Assembly (NCBI RefSeq): GCF_902167145.1
Contig: NC_050098.1
Coordinates: 38,744,501 to 38,808,500 of the forward strand
DNA: 64,000 nucleotides
Reading direction: 5' to 3'
Source of the DNA: Zea mays
Lineage: Eukaryota; Streptophyta; Magnoliopsida; Poales; Poaceae
Both the position numbers and the translations under genes were made by a program. The notes under the pieces are model-generated. The model was not told the origin of the DNA, made no database searches, and saw nothing but the letters and a program-made list of their open reading frames with translations. Positions 32,191 to 43,904 of the stretch are shown here, in pieces (the stretch's first letter is position 1; each line of letters starts with the position of its first letter).

Positions 32191-34548
32191 CTTCTGTCAC
32201 ACCCGAATTTAAGGGCAAACCCGGGTGCGTCTCATATGTGTGCCAAATCGAGATCCACACATATAATGACTTAGTCTATATAGACAAATGTCACAAATTT
32301 ATTATATAACAAGAATGTCTTACAGAATACGTGATAATAAATAAATCGAAATAAGATAACTATCTCCTCGGCGCCAATAGTTGACTAGGAGACGACGCCT
32401 AGATCTCATTGAACTCGTTGTAGTAATCCTCCTCCGGCAGTACCTACTCTTCTCCTGGTGTGATTATAGTAAGGGCGAGCTCACATACGTTCATCGCTCA
32501 GTAAGTGTAGAAAATAATGTGCATGAACTCACTTGCGGTGGAGGCTCATGTGTAGTGTAAGGCTTATCAACAAAAAATGGTTAAGGTTGAGTATTGCTTT
32601 TAAAGTTGGTCAAAATTTTATTAGTAGTTACTAAGTATAAGTGAATACCAACCCAATTAAATAACTGATCATAATTAATAATAAATCCCACAATGCAATG
32701 AAAATGACGAGTTAAGTTTAATTCCATAAATTACAAATGTGAGGGCCTGAGCCGCTCATGACCGTGAGCACGGATGATATATCGGTTTTACACTTTGCAG
32801 AGGTTGCACATCTTTACCCACAAGCCGTGTTACCCATCTGCCAAGGGGTCTAGAAATCACATTCATTTCTACCGAGGAGACAAGGCAGGGTAGCATTACG
32901 AGGCCTTCACAAAGTTCCAATAGCTTCAGAAAACCCGCTATGGTTTCTGTGAGAAAGGGGCGATATAGGAATCCCTCATCCGAAAAGCCATCGTAGCATG
33001 ATCGATCCAAGAACCTCCCTATATCGGTAGCTCCACACACCGCGCTTGCTCCTTTCGGGTAAGGTAGTCCTCTACAACTTTCCTAATTAGTTAGCCAAGG
33101 GTGTCCCATACCACCCTTGTGGTACCACTGTTTTCTCGGGTGGTCGCTCTATGTTCTAATTAGCACAATGATCTTATCATGAATAATGATAGATAACCAA
33201 CAATAATACACCATAATGGAACATGGTCATGAATAATAAATATCATTAATCCCGAAACCAGGTAGAGCATTAGCAAGACTACCCAATAATTTATTTGTTT
33301 GCAAGGTGTGGGGTATGCAAAATTAGGTAACCTATTAGGGCCCATCAGCTTTAGCCTAAGCATGTCATGGTGATCAACAGGAACATTATTAGGTAAAAGA
33401 ATGTGATCAAGGGCACACCTTGCCTTCAACGAGCTCCTGCTCAGAGTCTTCAGCTTGTGGTGCTTCGGGTTCCTCGATCACTTGTTCGTCGACTCACAAC
33501 AATACAAGCAAACAATGTAGGGACATAATTATCATCACACCAAACATGAAAACAAACTGCATAGTAATATTCTACACGTCGAAATGAAACATAGGCTCCA
33601 GAACCACTAAAATCGGAGTTAAATTGAGAGAGATATGAATTTTCTAAGTTTATTGAATTGATTTTATATTGAAAACAATTTTCTATTACTATTTATCTTC
33701 TACTGGTATTTCTTTGGGCAACAGTTTAAATATTTTTAAACTCTAGGGTCGGTTCCGCAAAGTACCGGACTTGCTTGCAATGATCTTTAAACTAGCACAA
33801 ATGGTAGGTTGATTTTGTGAAAATGCAAGGGCTCCTAAACGAAAAATGCACCCGTGAAGGGGGTATGAGTGGTTTCTGGCCATCCGATCAAAAGCCGGTG
33901 GTCATGATTAGTTCGTAGTTTTTGCGAACGCTACGCCCACCTCAGGATCCTAATCGGACGGTTCTGGTGTTATGAAGCTCGATCTAACTTCAACCCTCTA
34001 ATCGAATCTCAACGACCCGAGTTTAATCCAAGCAAATGGATACACCTCTCTAATCTAGTGAGTCCGATGCGATATCAATGGACCATGAACTCTGTAGCAT
34101 CCCAAAAATTCAAATCTTGAAATTTTCTCAAACTCGCTCTAAATTCAAAATGAATTTTAAATTTCATTTCAAAATGTTTGTTTGCGAGTTGATATCAACA
34201 AATAAAATATAGCGGTCTATATTCTCTCCAAAATCCTCCTCAAAAATATCCTACAAATATTTCCCTAGTGATTCCCTCAAATTCTTTCCAGAAATACTGC
34301 TCAAATATTCCTTCGATAATTCTCCAAATATTTTCCACCTGAGAAATACCTTCAGAATCATTTTTAAAGTCCCTACAAATATTTTCTCCATAATTTTCCT
34401 CATGCTCATACGTATACGTACACCTCTGGTGTCATACACTGAGCTCTACAACCTAATTACACTTATACAAGACAAATACATGCTAATCTCACTAATCCTC
34501 GCATCCTCCCACTAATCCTCTCATCCTCCCCCCTAATCCCCCCACTGA

Positions 34549-34561
34549 GCCTATAAATAGA
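34549..34561 (+). promoter_or_regulatory. TATA box in solo LTR
   Basis: CTATAAATAGAGGGG preceded by pyrimidine-rich CCCCACTGAGC, a typical plant pol II core promoter. A second TATA-like CTATAAATACACC lies near 55416 in the same LTR. Confidence 0.6.
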
Positions 34562-34669
34562 GGGGCAAGGGCCTCCTCTCAACCACCCCCAAGCCATTTC
34601 ATGGCAACTCTCTCCCTCCCCTCCCACACGCCCACTCCACTTCCCACACAAGCATACACTAGCACAAGG

Positions 34670-34925
34670 ATCGTTCGGTCGTTCTTCGATCGTTCGTCCA
34701 CCTGTTCTTAGTTTGTTCGTTCGTTCGTCCGATCGTTCGATCGTTCGTCCGATCGTTCATGGTTCGTTCGTTCGTTCGTCCGATCGTTCGTCTGTTCGTT
34801 CGTCCAAATAATCTTTGTTCAATCGTTATGCTACCGAAATTCCGATCGTTCGTTCATTCGATCATTCGATCGTTCATCGTTCGTTCATAGTCCATATTCA
34901 TCGTTCGTCCAAATAATCTTTGTCC
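34670..34925. repeat. TTCG/ATCGTTCG simple repeats in solo LTR
   Basis: Irregular short repeats of TTCGTTCG, CGATCGTTCG and TTCATCGTTCG. The array resumes at 54780-54990 beyond the nested Gypsy element, changing to ACTATTCATCG repeats. Confidence 0.85.
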
Positions 34926-34930
34926 GGCCG

Positions 34931-36021
34931 TGTCGGTACCCTGAATCAGGGGTACCCCTTACTACAGTGTGAAGACACGGTGCCCGTACGCCGATCTCTA
35001 GCCGCACGGAGAACAGCACCCGACCCCGCCACGTGAACGGCTCGAGGGGCACCACGTGGCAAGAAAAGATGATATATCCCAGGATGTATCAGTTGGACTG
35101 GACCTCCGCGAGGAAGCACCGGACCCCTATACGCGCAACCCGGACCCCCGATTACGGTCCGGGACTCCCAAGAAAGCATGCCGGGTCCCTTGGATGGGGT
35201 CCAGATCCCTTCGAGTAAGGTCCGGGCCACAACGAGGTCCCGGGACAGGGGATACCCTGGCATAAGCAATGGTCCAGTGCTGACACGTGTCAGGCCTTAT
35301 CCTATGCTCTTGCGCTCCCCGCTCAGACGGAGACCCGCTGCTGTCGCGTGGCTTGTTGCCCGTGACATAAGCCAGTGGGCGGAGCCTGATGTAAGGCCTC
35401 TAGGCCGCGTGGTCTCTGCATTTATTGAGGAGAGGACGTGCCGCCTGTCCACCCTGCTGACGGGTGATGTGCCCCCTCAGCATTTAATGCGTCCTGTCCA
35501 CTCCGCTGGTAGGTGGCGCCAGGGCCATCCTACAGACGGCGCGCCTGTCCAGTCCATTATCAAACAGTGCGCCCGTGCTGCGCGGCGCACTGCGTCCATC
35601 ATCCCTTATATGATACTACGCAGATCTCAGATGTCAAGGCGCAAGAAGATTGCTCGAGCGGCGAACATTAGTAGCTCCAAGTACTACATCCGTTATGTTC
35701 CTGGGCCCACATGTCGGGGCTCAGTACCCTTGTGCATGCCCCCTTAGCTATAAAAGGGGAGGCATGCAACGTTACAACACAGGCTCGGGGAGACCAAACT
35801 TAGACCCAACTGAGACTCTCAGCTCTCAAGCTTCCACAACAATCCAACACACAGTGGAGTAGGGTATTACGCTTCGGCGGCCCGAACCACTCTAAATCCT
35901 CGCGTGTTCATGTGCTCGGTGATTGCTTAGCAAGACAGGCAAAGCACTTAAGCCCCTTCCTCATCTTAGGATTTAGGGCGGGTGCATTCCGCCACCCGGC
36001 CGGAGAATTCCCTCTTCGACA
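34931..36021 (+). repeat. 5' LTR of the gag-only Gypsy element
   Basis: 1,091 bp, TGTCGGTACC...TTCGACA. TATA box CTATAAAAGG at 35748-35757 is intact. Confidence 0.93.
35748..35757 (+). promoter_or_regulatory. TATA box of the 5' LTR
   Basis: CTATAAAAGG. The 3' LTR has CTATGAAAGG at the same place (54486-54495), a mutated box. Confidence 0.7.
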
Positions 36022-36023
36022 TT

Positions 36024-36040
36024 TGGCGCGCCAGGTAGGG
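36024..36040 (+). other. Primer-binding site of the gag-only Gypsy element
   Basis: TGGCGCGCCAGGTAGGG lies 2 bases after the LTR, almost identical to the site of the left Gypsy element. Confidence 0.72.
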
Positions 36041-37562
36041 GCCTAGGCATTAGGTTTTTGCTTGTTTCCTCGCTCAGCATGATGGTGCAAATCGTGGAGC
36101 ACCGCGCTGAGACTTCAATGGATTTCCTGGTGGAGGAAGAAGTTGTTTTTTCCATGCCACAGGTTCCCAACTGCCCAGTGCCGGGCACTGCTGCTGTGCA
36201 CGCTGCACGGCAGCATACAACTGCGCAGACATCCCGGACTCCGTCGAGGGTGGCTCTAGGAGTATTGTCAGCAGCCAGGGAATTGCTGTGTCACCCTCCA
36301 AGCTCCACGGCCTCACCGAGGGCCATGAAGCAGTGGTGGGATGACGTCGACCGACTGCTCGGCATGGCACATTCTACCTCGACCAGGTCAAGGCCACGGT
36401 CATCCTGGCGCCAACATGAGGCGTAGGCGTCTGTGCGCTCACCCTCAGTGAGGGGTGCACAGACCAATGACCTCCGGGCAGAACTCAACCGCAGGCGTGC
36501 AGGAGAGGACGCCCGGGTCTCCTTAGAGAGGGCGCGTGAGCGCTGCCAAAACATCGAGGGTCGCAACCTCGATCAAGACTTCGCTGCGGTAGCACCACAG
36601 GCCCCAATGGGCACCCGGTCCCAAGCGGGTGTCCCCTTGGCCGGTGTAGGCTACGCCGCTCTCGCGGATCATCTCCGCTCGGCATCATAGCCGTCCAAGT
36701 TTCGGCCACACCTGCCGGAAAAGTACGACGGTACGTCAAACCCGTCGGAATTCCTGCAGGTGTACGTCACCGCTATCACAACAGCATGTGGAAACACCGC
36801 TGTGATGGTGACATGTTTTCATGTCGCCTTGTCTGGACCCGCCCGGACTTGGCTCATGAACCTCGCCCCAGGGTCAATCTACTGCTGGGAAGAGCTCTGC
36901 GCGCGGTTCATTGCGAACTTCGCTAGCGCTTACCAGCAGCACAGTGTGGAGGTCCACCTCCACGCGGTAAGGCAGGAGCCTGGGGAGACTCTTCGGACGT
37001 TCATCTCCCGCTTCACCAAGGTGCGAGGTACTATACCTCGTATTTCCGATGCTTCCATCATTACGGCCTTCCGCCAGAGAGTACGTGATGAGAAAATGTT
37101 AGAGAAGTTGGCCACGCATGATGTGGAGACTGTCCCCACACTCTTCGCCCTGGCCAACAAATGCGCCAGAGCCGCCGAGGGCCATGCATGGCACTTGGCC
37201 CCACAAACTGGGGCTGCCCAGTCGAGTGGCTCGGGTGCCGTCCCCCGGGACGGTAAGAAGAAAAAGAAGAAGGACCGCGGCCACCAGAAGCCGCGGTCCA
37301 CCGCTCTGGTCGTTGCAGCTGCGACCGAGGGCCAGGGCGACCACAACAAACTCGCACGGCCGTAGAGGGGTAACAGCGACTCATGCCCTGTGCACCCCAA
37401 TGGTCGCCACAGCGTCGCGGAGTGTCGCGAGATCATTGACCTCGCGAAACGGGTCAGCGAGCGGCGCGAGTAGTCTTCCTAGGACGACTCCCCACCTCGT
37501 CGCCGACCTGGCAAAGAAAAGGTCGACGACGGCGAGTTGGCCGCGGCTAGGGCTGGACCAAA

Positions 37563-37720
37563 AGATCGAAACTCGTGAGCTAGCTCAGCTCGATTTCAGC
37601 TCGGCTCTACTCGGCTCGGCTCGACGAATATTTTAACAAGTTGAGCAGGTTTTTTTGCTCGTTGTGTTAACGAGCTAGCTCGAGCTAGCTCGCAAGCTGC
37701 TCATGAGCTGACCGAGCTAG
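37563..37720. repeat. hAT left subterminal repeats
   Basis: Many copies of AGCTCGGCTC and GAGCTAGCTCG in both orientations. A matching block lies at the right end (50432-50570). Such repeats are the usual transposase-binding sites of hAT elements. Confidence 0.8.
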
Positions 37721-38422
37721 AGGCCAAAATATATCAGCCGACCACTTTAAAGCCGAACTCAAAAGCCTAAGGCCCAAGTGGTCATTTTTCTGGTCTCTGC
37801 CGATTTCCTAGGCCACTCTACAGTCCACTCGATTCCAGGCTCCACAGTCCGCCACTCCGCCGCATCCAAACCCATGGCGACGACCGACGGCGATTAGGGT
37901 TTGGCGATAAACAGCTGGGCGACAAATCCTGCATCAACACCAGACGCCTGCAGCTGCAGCCTACATCATCGCGCCATCATCAACACCCGACGAATGTCGT
38001 CCTGGTATGCTCTAGGCTTAGCACTTATCCATCTGATAAAGAAGAAAGAGGTCCGGCCAGGACACATGCATGCAAGCGCCTGATCAATTCCCTTTTCTTT
38101 TCTTTCTTTTTTTATCAGCTTGGTAGTTGCTTAAAGGTCCCCTAGCTAGCTTTACTATTTGTTGTTCGCATTTTGTGGCTGTTAGGCTAGCTGCAGACAT
38201 GCAAGTCTGCAACACACAACTCATGTGATGTAATTAACAATTTGCTATTGAGATTATCATATTTTATTTGCTTCTTTGTTTCCTATTAGGTTGACATGAC
38301 AACACACAACCAGTCACACTATATAATCTAATAATGTGTAATTCGTATGATCGTATATATTACTTTTTATCCTCTTGTGGTGTTTTGTTGTCTTCTAATC
38401 TTGTTTCTCTTGTGATTAACAG

Positions 38423-38453
<31 letters not shown>

Positions 38454-38609
38454 AAAATACAATCCATGGGTCAGCAATCAAGTGAGGAATCAAGGAACAA
38501 GCGCAAGGTGGGGCCTATGTTGCCACCTAGCAAAAGACCAACAACGTGTGGCCGTTGTCAATCTGCAAAGGTTAGTAACCATTGCAACAGTGCGTCGGAA
38601 GCTCCTCCC

Positions 38610-39890
38610 TGAGAACACCTAGAGGGGGGGTGAATAGGTGATCCTGTAAAACTTAAACTTATAGCCACAAAAACTTGTTAAGTGTTAGCACAATAAATGC
38701 CAAGTGGCTAGAAAGGAGTCTCAACAAAACACAATACCACAAGAGATCAATCACAGAGACGACACAGTGGTTTACCCCGTGGTTCGGCCAAGACCAACGC
38801 TTGCCTACTCCACGTTGTGGCGTCCCAACGGACGAGGGTTGCAATCAACCCCTCTCAAGCGGTCCAAAGACCCACTTGAATACCACGGTGTTTTGCTTGC
38901 TTTTTCTCAATCCCGTTTGCGAGGAATCTCCACAACTTGGAGCCTCTCGCCCTTACAATTGAAGTTCACAAAGAACACAGAGCAAAGGGGGAATGAGCAA
39001 CGCACACAAGACTTCAAAAGATCAGAGCAACAACACGCACACAAGTCGCAACAAGAGCTCGCAACACAACTCAAAGAGTTCGCAACTCAACAAGAGCTCT
39101 AGATGCTATCACAATGAAACGAATGCGTGAGATCGATGTCTTGGTGCTTAGGAATGTTGTAGGAATGCTTGGTGTGCTCCTCCATGCGCCTAGGGGTCCC
39201 TTTTATAGCCCCAAGGCAGCTAGGAGCCGTTGAGAGCAATTCTGGTAGGCTGATCTTGCCTTCTGTCATCGGGCGCACCGGACAGTCCGGTGCACACCGG
39301 ACACTGTCCGGTGCCCGATTCCTTTCCTTAAATGGCGAAGCCGACCGTTGCAGATCTGGGAGCCGTTGGCGCACCGGACATGTCCGGTGCACACCGGACA
39401 GTCCGGTGCCCCCTTCCGACCGTTGGCTTGGCCACGTGTCGTGCGCAGAATCCGCGGCCGACCGTTGGCCCGGCCGACCGTTGGCTCACCGGACAGTCCG
39501 GTGCACACCGGACAGTCCGGTGAATTTTAGCCGTACGCCGGCAGCGAATTCCCGAGAGCGGCTACTTCGGCCGAGGCCGCCTGGCGCACCGGACACTGTC
39601 CGGTGCACCACCGGACACTGTCCGGTGCACCACCGGACAGTCCGGTGCCCCAGACCGAAACAGCCTCTTGGCTGTACACAGTCAACTCTTTTCTTTTCTT
39701 TTTCTTCCTGTTTCCAATACTTAGACAAGTATATTAGTACACAAAACCAATGTACTAAGACTTAGAAACATACCTTTGCTCTTGATTTTCACTTTATTCA
39801 TCCATAAACATGAATTCACATTTAAGCACTTGTGTTGGCACTCAATCACCAAAATACTTAGAAATGGCCCAAGGGCACATTTCCCTTTCA
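38610..39890 (-). repeat. 3' LTR of Copia 1
   Basis: 1,281 bp; same ends as the 5' LTR. It has an extra 16 bp in the GGCCGACCGTTGG repeat near 39460, which accounts exactly for the length difference. Confidence 0.95.
39268..39645. repeat. CCGGACAGTCCGG palindrome array in Copia LTR
   Basis: At least nine copies of CACCGGAC(A)(CT)GTCCGGTG-type palindromes, often as adjacent pairs joined by CA. The array recurs at 47005-47365 and, in Copia 2, at 61590-61915. It lies downstream of the TATA box in element orientation's upstream flank (U3), and can form strong hairpins. Confidence 0.88.
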
Positions 39891-39906
39891 ATCTCCCCCT
39901 TTTTGG
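39891..39906 (-). other. Polypurine tract of Copia 1
   Basis: The minus strand reads CCAAAAAGGGGGAGAT directly before the 3' LTR, the plus-strand DNA primer of the element. Confidence 0.85.
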
Positions 39907-40690
39907 TGATTTATGCCAACACTACATAAATCAACTAGAACAAGTGCAATATCACTTCAAATAAAAACTCAAATTTATTTTGATTCAATTTGGCATATAT
40001 GGATCATCCTTTGCCACCACTTGGTTTGTTTTTGCAAATCAAACTCAAATCTCTATCTCTAAGTCAAACACACATGTTGAAGCATAAAGAGAGTCATTCC
40101 AAAAGAGATTGATCAAAGATTTCAAAAACTCCCCCTATTTCCTATAATCAATACTTCTCCCCACAAGAAGTCAACTTTTGACAAGAGATACAACAAAAGA
40201 GTTTTGAAAAAAAAGCTCTATTCTACTATTTTCAAAATCTCTATTTTCAAAATCTCTCAAGTGGTAGCTGATCCATTTATCGCTTTGGCCTTTATTTTCT
40301 CCCCCTTTGGCATCAAGCACCAAAACGGAATCAATCTTGGCCCTAGAACCCCATTGCCTCACCAAATTCTTCAATTAAGAGCAAAATAGGCAATAAGAAT
40401 TTAAAGATGAACTTGGAAAAGTTACTCTTTCCATCGGAGTGCAGTGGAAGTCTTGCATGGTCCAAGTCCACCTTTTCCCTTTCAATCCTTCTTTAAGACT
40501 AAAGCATCAAACTCAAGCACAGGGTTAGTCTCAAAGGGTCAAGTTGTAACATATCTCCCCCTAAACATGTGCATCACTTTGCAACGGACTTGTGAGGTCT
40601 AGGGAGTGTTTGTACAACTTGAGCACCAATATTAAGCAACAAAATGCATAAGAAATATGATCAAAGGCATAAACACATGTATGCTACAAT
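39907..40690 (-). other. Copia 1 region between pol and the polypurine tract
   Basis: About 780 bp, rich in CTCCCCCTTTTT-like (AAAAAGGGGGAG on the minus strand) purine blocks, for example near 40300 and 40555. No env-like frame is present. Confidence 0.6.
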
Positions 40691-43600
40691 TCAATCCAAG
40701 TTCCGCGAATCTAAGACATTTAGCTCACTACGCAACCTGCAAAAGGTCTTCTCATCTAGAGGCTTGGTAAAGATATCGGCTAGCTGGTTCTCGGTGCTAA
40801 CATGAAACACTTCGATATCTCCCTTTTGCTGGTGGTCTCTCAAAAAGTGATGCCGGATGTCTATGTGCTTTGTGCGGCTGTGTTCAACAGGATTTTCCGC
40901 CATGCGGATAGCACTCTCATTATCACATAGGAGTGGGACTTTGCTCAGATTGTAGCCAAAGTCCCGGAGGGTTTGCCTCATCCAGAGTAGTTGCGCGCAA
41001 CACTGTCCTGCGGCAACATACTCGGCCTCAGCGGTGGATAGGGCAACGGAGGTTTGTTTCTTAGAGTTCCACGACACCAGGGACCTTCCTAAGAATTGGC
41101 ACGTCCCTGATGTACTCTTCCTATCGACCTTACATCCAGCATAGTCGGAATCTGAGTATCCAACCAAGTCAAAGGTAGACCCTTTTGGATACCAGAGCCC
41201 GAGGCAAGGCGTAGCAACCAAATATCTTAGAATTCGCTTTACCGCCACTAAGTGACACTCCTTAGGATCGGATTGAAATCTAGCACACATGCATACGCTA
41301 AGCATAATATCCGGTCTACTAGCACATAAATAAAGTAGAGACCCTATCATTGACCGGTATGCTTTTTGATCAACGGACTTACCTCCTTTGTTGAGGTCAG
41401 TGTGTCCGTCGGTCCCCATCGGAGTCTTTGCGGGCTTGGCGTCCTTCATCCCAAACCGCTTTAGCAGATCTTGCGTGTACTTCGTTTGGGAGATGAAGGT
41501 GCCGTCCTTGAGTTGCTTCACTTGGAACCCAAGGAAGTAGTTCAACTCGCCCATCATCGACATCTCGAATTTCTGCGTCATCACCCTGCTAAACTCTTCA
41601 CAAGACTTTTGGTTAGTAGAACCAAATATTATGTCATCGACATAAATTTGGCACACAAACAAATCACCATCACATGTCTTAGTAAAAAGAGTTGGATCGG
41701 CTTTCCCAACCTTGAAAGAATTAACAATTAGAAAGTCTCTAAGGCATTCATACCATGCTCTTGGGGCTTGCTTAAGTCCATAGAGCGCCTTAGAGAGCTT
41801 ACACACGTGGTCGGGGTACCGTTCATCCTCGAAGCCAGGGGGTTGCTCTACGTACACCTCCTCCTTGATCGGCCCGTTGAGGAACGCGCTCTTCACATCC
41901 ATTTGGTACAACCTGAAAGAATGGTGAGCGGCATATGCTAGCAAGATACGAATTGATTCTAGCCTAGCCACAGGAGCAAAAGTCTCCTCAAAGTCCAAAC
42001 CTGCGACTTGGGCATAACCTTTTGCCACAAGTCGAGCCTTGTTCCTCGTCACCACCCCGTGCTCGTCCTGTTTGTTGCGGAATACCCACTTGGTTCCCAC
42101 AACGTTTTGCTTGGGACGAGGCACTAGTGTCCAAACTTCATTTCGCTTGAAGTTGTTGAGTTCCTCCTGCATGGCTAACACCCAGTCCGGATCTAGCAAG
42201 GCCTCTTCTACCCTGAAAGGCTCAATAGAAGAGACAAAAGAGTAATGCTCACAAAAATTAACTAATCGAGATCGAGTAGTTACTCCCTTGCTAATATCAC
42301 CCAGAATTTGATCGACGGGATGATCCCTTTGAATCATCGCTCGAACTTGGATTGGAGGTACCGGTTGCGCTTCTTCCTCCATCACATGATCATCTTGTGC
42401 TCCCCCTTGATCACATGCCTCCTGTTGATGAACCTGTTCATCGTCTTGAGTTGGGGGATGCACCGTTGTTGAGGAAGAAGGTTGATCTCGTTCATCTTGT
42501 TTCTGTGGCCGCACTTCTCCAATCGCCATGGTTCGTATAGCAGCCGTCGGAACATCTTCTTCATCTACATCATCACAATCAACAACTTGCTCTCTTGGAG
42601 AGCCATTAGTCTCATCAAATACAACGTCGCTAGAGACTTCAACCAAACCCGATGATTTGTTGAAGACTCTATACGCCTTTGTATTTGAGTCATAACCTAA
42701 CAAAAACCCTTCTACAGCTTTGGGAGCAAACTTAGAATTTCTACCCTTCTTCACTAGAATGTAGCATTTGCTCCCAAATACACGAAAGTAAGATACATTG
42801 GGCTTGTTACCGGTTAGAAGCTCATACGACGTCTTCTTGAGGAGGCGGTGAAGGTAGACCCTGTTGATGGCGTGGCAAGCCGTGTTCACGGCTTCCGACC
42901 AGAAACACTCGGGGGTCTTGAATTCTCCAAGCATCATTCTCGCCATATCGATTAGCGTCCTGTTCTTCCTCTCTACCACACCATTTTGCTGTGGTGTGTA
43001 GGGAGCGGAGAACTCGTGCTTGATCCCTTCCTCCTCAAGGAACTCCTCCACTTGAAGGTTCTTGAACTCGGACCCGTTGTCGCTCCTTATCTTCTTCACC
43101 TTGAGCTCAAACTCATTTTGAGCTCTCCTGAGGAAGCGCTTGAGGGTCCCTTGGGTTTCAGATTTATCCTGCAAAAAGAACACCCAAGTGAAGCAGGAAA
43201 AGTCATCAACGATAACTAGACCATACTTACTTCCTCCTATGCTCAGATAGGCGACGGGTCCGAAGAGGTCCATATGTAGCAGCTCCAGGGGTCTTGATGT
43301 TGTCATCACATTTTTGGTGTGATGAGAGTTTCCCACCTGTTTCCCTACTTGACAAGCTGCACAAGGTCTATCTTTTTCGAATTGCACATTAGTCAAACCT
43401 ATCACGTGTTCTCCCTTTAGAAGCTTGTGAAGGTTCTTCATCCCCACATGTGCTAAGCGGCGATGCCACAGCCAGCCCATGCTAGTCTTAGCTATTAAGC
43501 ATGCATCTAGACCGGCCTCTTCTTTTGCAAAATCAACTAAATAAAGTTTGCCGTCTAATACACCCTTAAAAGCTAGTGAACCATCACTTCTTCTAAAGAC

Positions 43601-43897
43601 AGACACATCTACATTGGTAAATAGACAGTTATACCCCATGTTGCATAATTGACTAACAGATAGCAAATTATATCCGAGAGACTCTACTAAAAACACATTA
43701 GATATGGAGTGCTCATTAGAAATTGCAATTTTACCTAACCCTTTTACCTTGCCTTGATTCCCATCACCGAATATAATTGAATCTTGGGAATCCTTATTCT
43801 TGACATAGGAGGTGAACATCTTCTTCTCCCCCGTCATATGGTTTGTGCATCCGCTATCAATAATCCAGCTTGAACCCCCGGATGCATAAACCTGCAA
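40691..43897 (-). CDS. pol: Copia 1 Pol polyprotein (1,068 aa)
   Basis: Copia domain order is complete. Aspartic protease: DSG at 14-16. Integrase zinc region: HRRLAH at 145-150 with C179/C182; catalytic D210, D273 and E309 (DD35E spacing). [10 protein letters not shown] (602-609), [12 protein letters not shown] (664-675), YVDD at 752-755. RNase H: SDSDYAG (915-921), STAEAEY (954-960), CDNES (991-995), and the usual DIFTKPL near the end. No stop or frameshift is present. There is no ATG at the frame start, and the frame is open a little further upstream, overlapping the end of gag in the +1 frame. Expression therefore needs a frameshift or reinitiation, unless a base was recently lost. All catalytic residues are present. 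Confidence 0.95.
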   Translation of the reverse strand: MQVYASGGSSWIIDSGCTNHMTGEKKMFTSYVKNKDSQDSIIFGDGNQGKVKGLGKIAISNEHSISNVFLVESLGYNLLSVSQLCNMGYNCLFTNVDVSVFRRSDGSLAFKGVLDGKLYLVDFAKEEAGLDACLIAKTSMGWLWHRRLAHVGMKNLHKLLKGEHVIGLTNVQFEKDRPCAACQVGKQVGNSHHTKNVMTTSRPLELLHMDLFGPVAYLSIGGSKYGLVIVDDFSCFTWVFFLQDKSETQGTLKRFLRRAQNEFELKVKKIRSDNGSEFKNLQVEEFLEEEGIKHEFSAPYTPQQNGVVERKNRTLIDMARMMLGEFKTPECFWSEAVNTACHAINRVYLHRLLKKTSYELLTGNKPNVSYFRVFGSKCYILVKKGRNSKFAPKAVEGFLLGYDSNTKAYRVFNKSSGLVEVSSDVVFDETNGSPREQVVDCDDVDEEDVPTAAIRTMAIGEVRPQKQDERDQPSSSTTVHPPTQDDEQVHQQEACDQGGAQDDHVMEEEAQPVPPIQVRAMIQRDHPVDQILGDISKGVTTRSRLVNFCEHYSFVSSIEPFRVEEALLDPDWVLAMQEELNNFKRNEVWTLVPRPKQNVVGTKWVFRNKQDEHGVVTRNKARLVAKGYAQVAGLDFEETFAPVARLESIRILLAYAAHHSFRLYQMDVKSAFLNGPIKEEVYVEQPPGFEDERYPDHVCKLSKALYGLKQAPRAWYECLRDFLIVNSFKVGKADPTLFTKTCDGDLFVCQIYVDDIIFGSTNQKSCEEFSRVMTQKFEMSMMGELNYFLGFQVKQLKDGTFISQTKYTQDLLKRFGMKDAKPAKTPMGTDGHTDLNKGGKSVDQKAYRSMIGSLLYLCASRPDIMLSVCMCARFQSDPKECHLVAVKRILRYLVATPCLGLWYPKGSTFDLVGYSDSDYAGCKVDRKSTSGTCQFLGRSLVSWNSKKQTSVALSTAEAEYVAAGQCCAQLLWMRQTLRDFGYNLSKVPLLCDNESAIRMAENPVEHSRTKHIDIRHHFLRDHQQKGDIEVFHVSTENQLADIFTKPLDEKTFCRLRSELNVLDSRNLD

Positions 43898-43904
43898 GGC
43901 AAAT

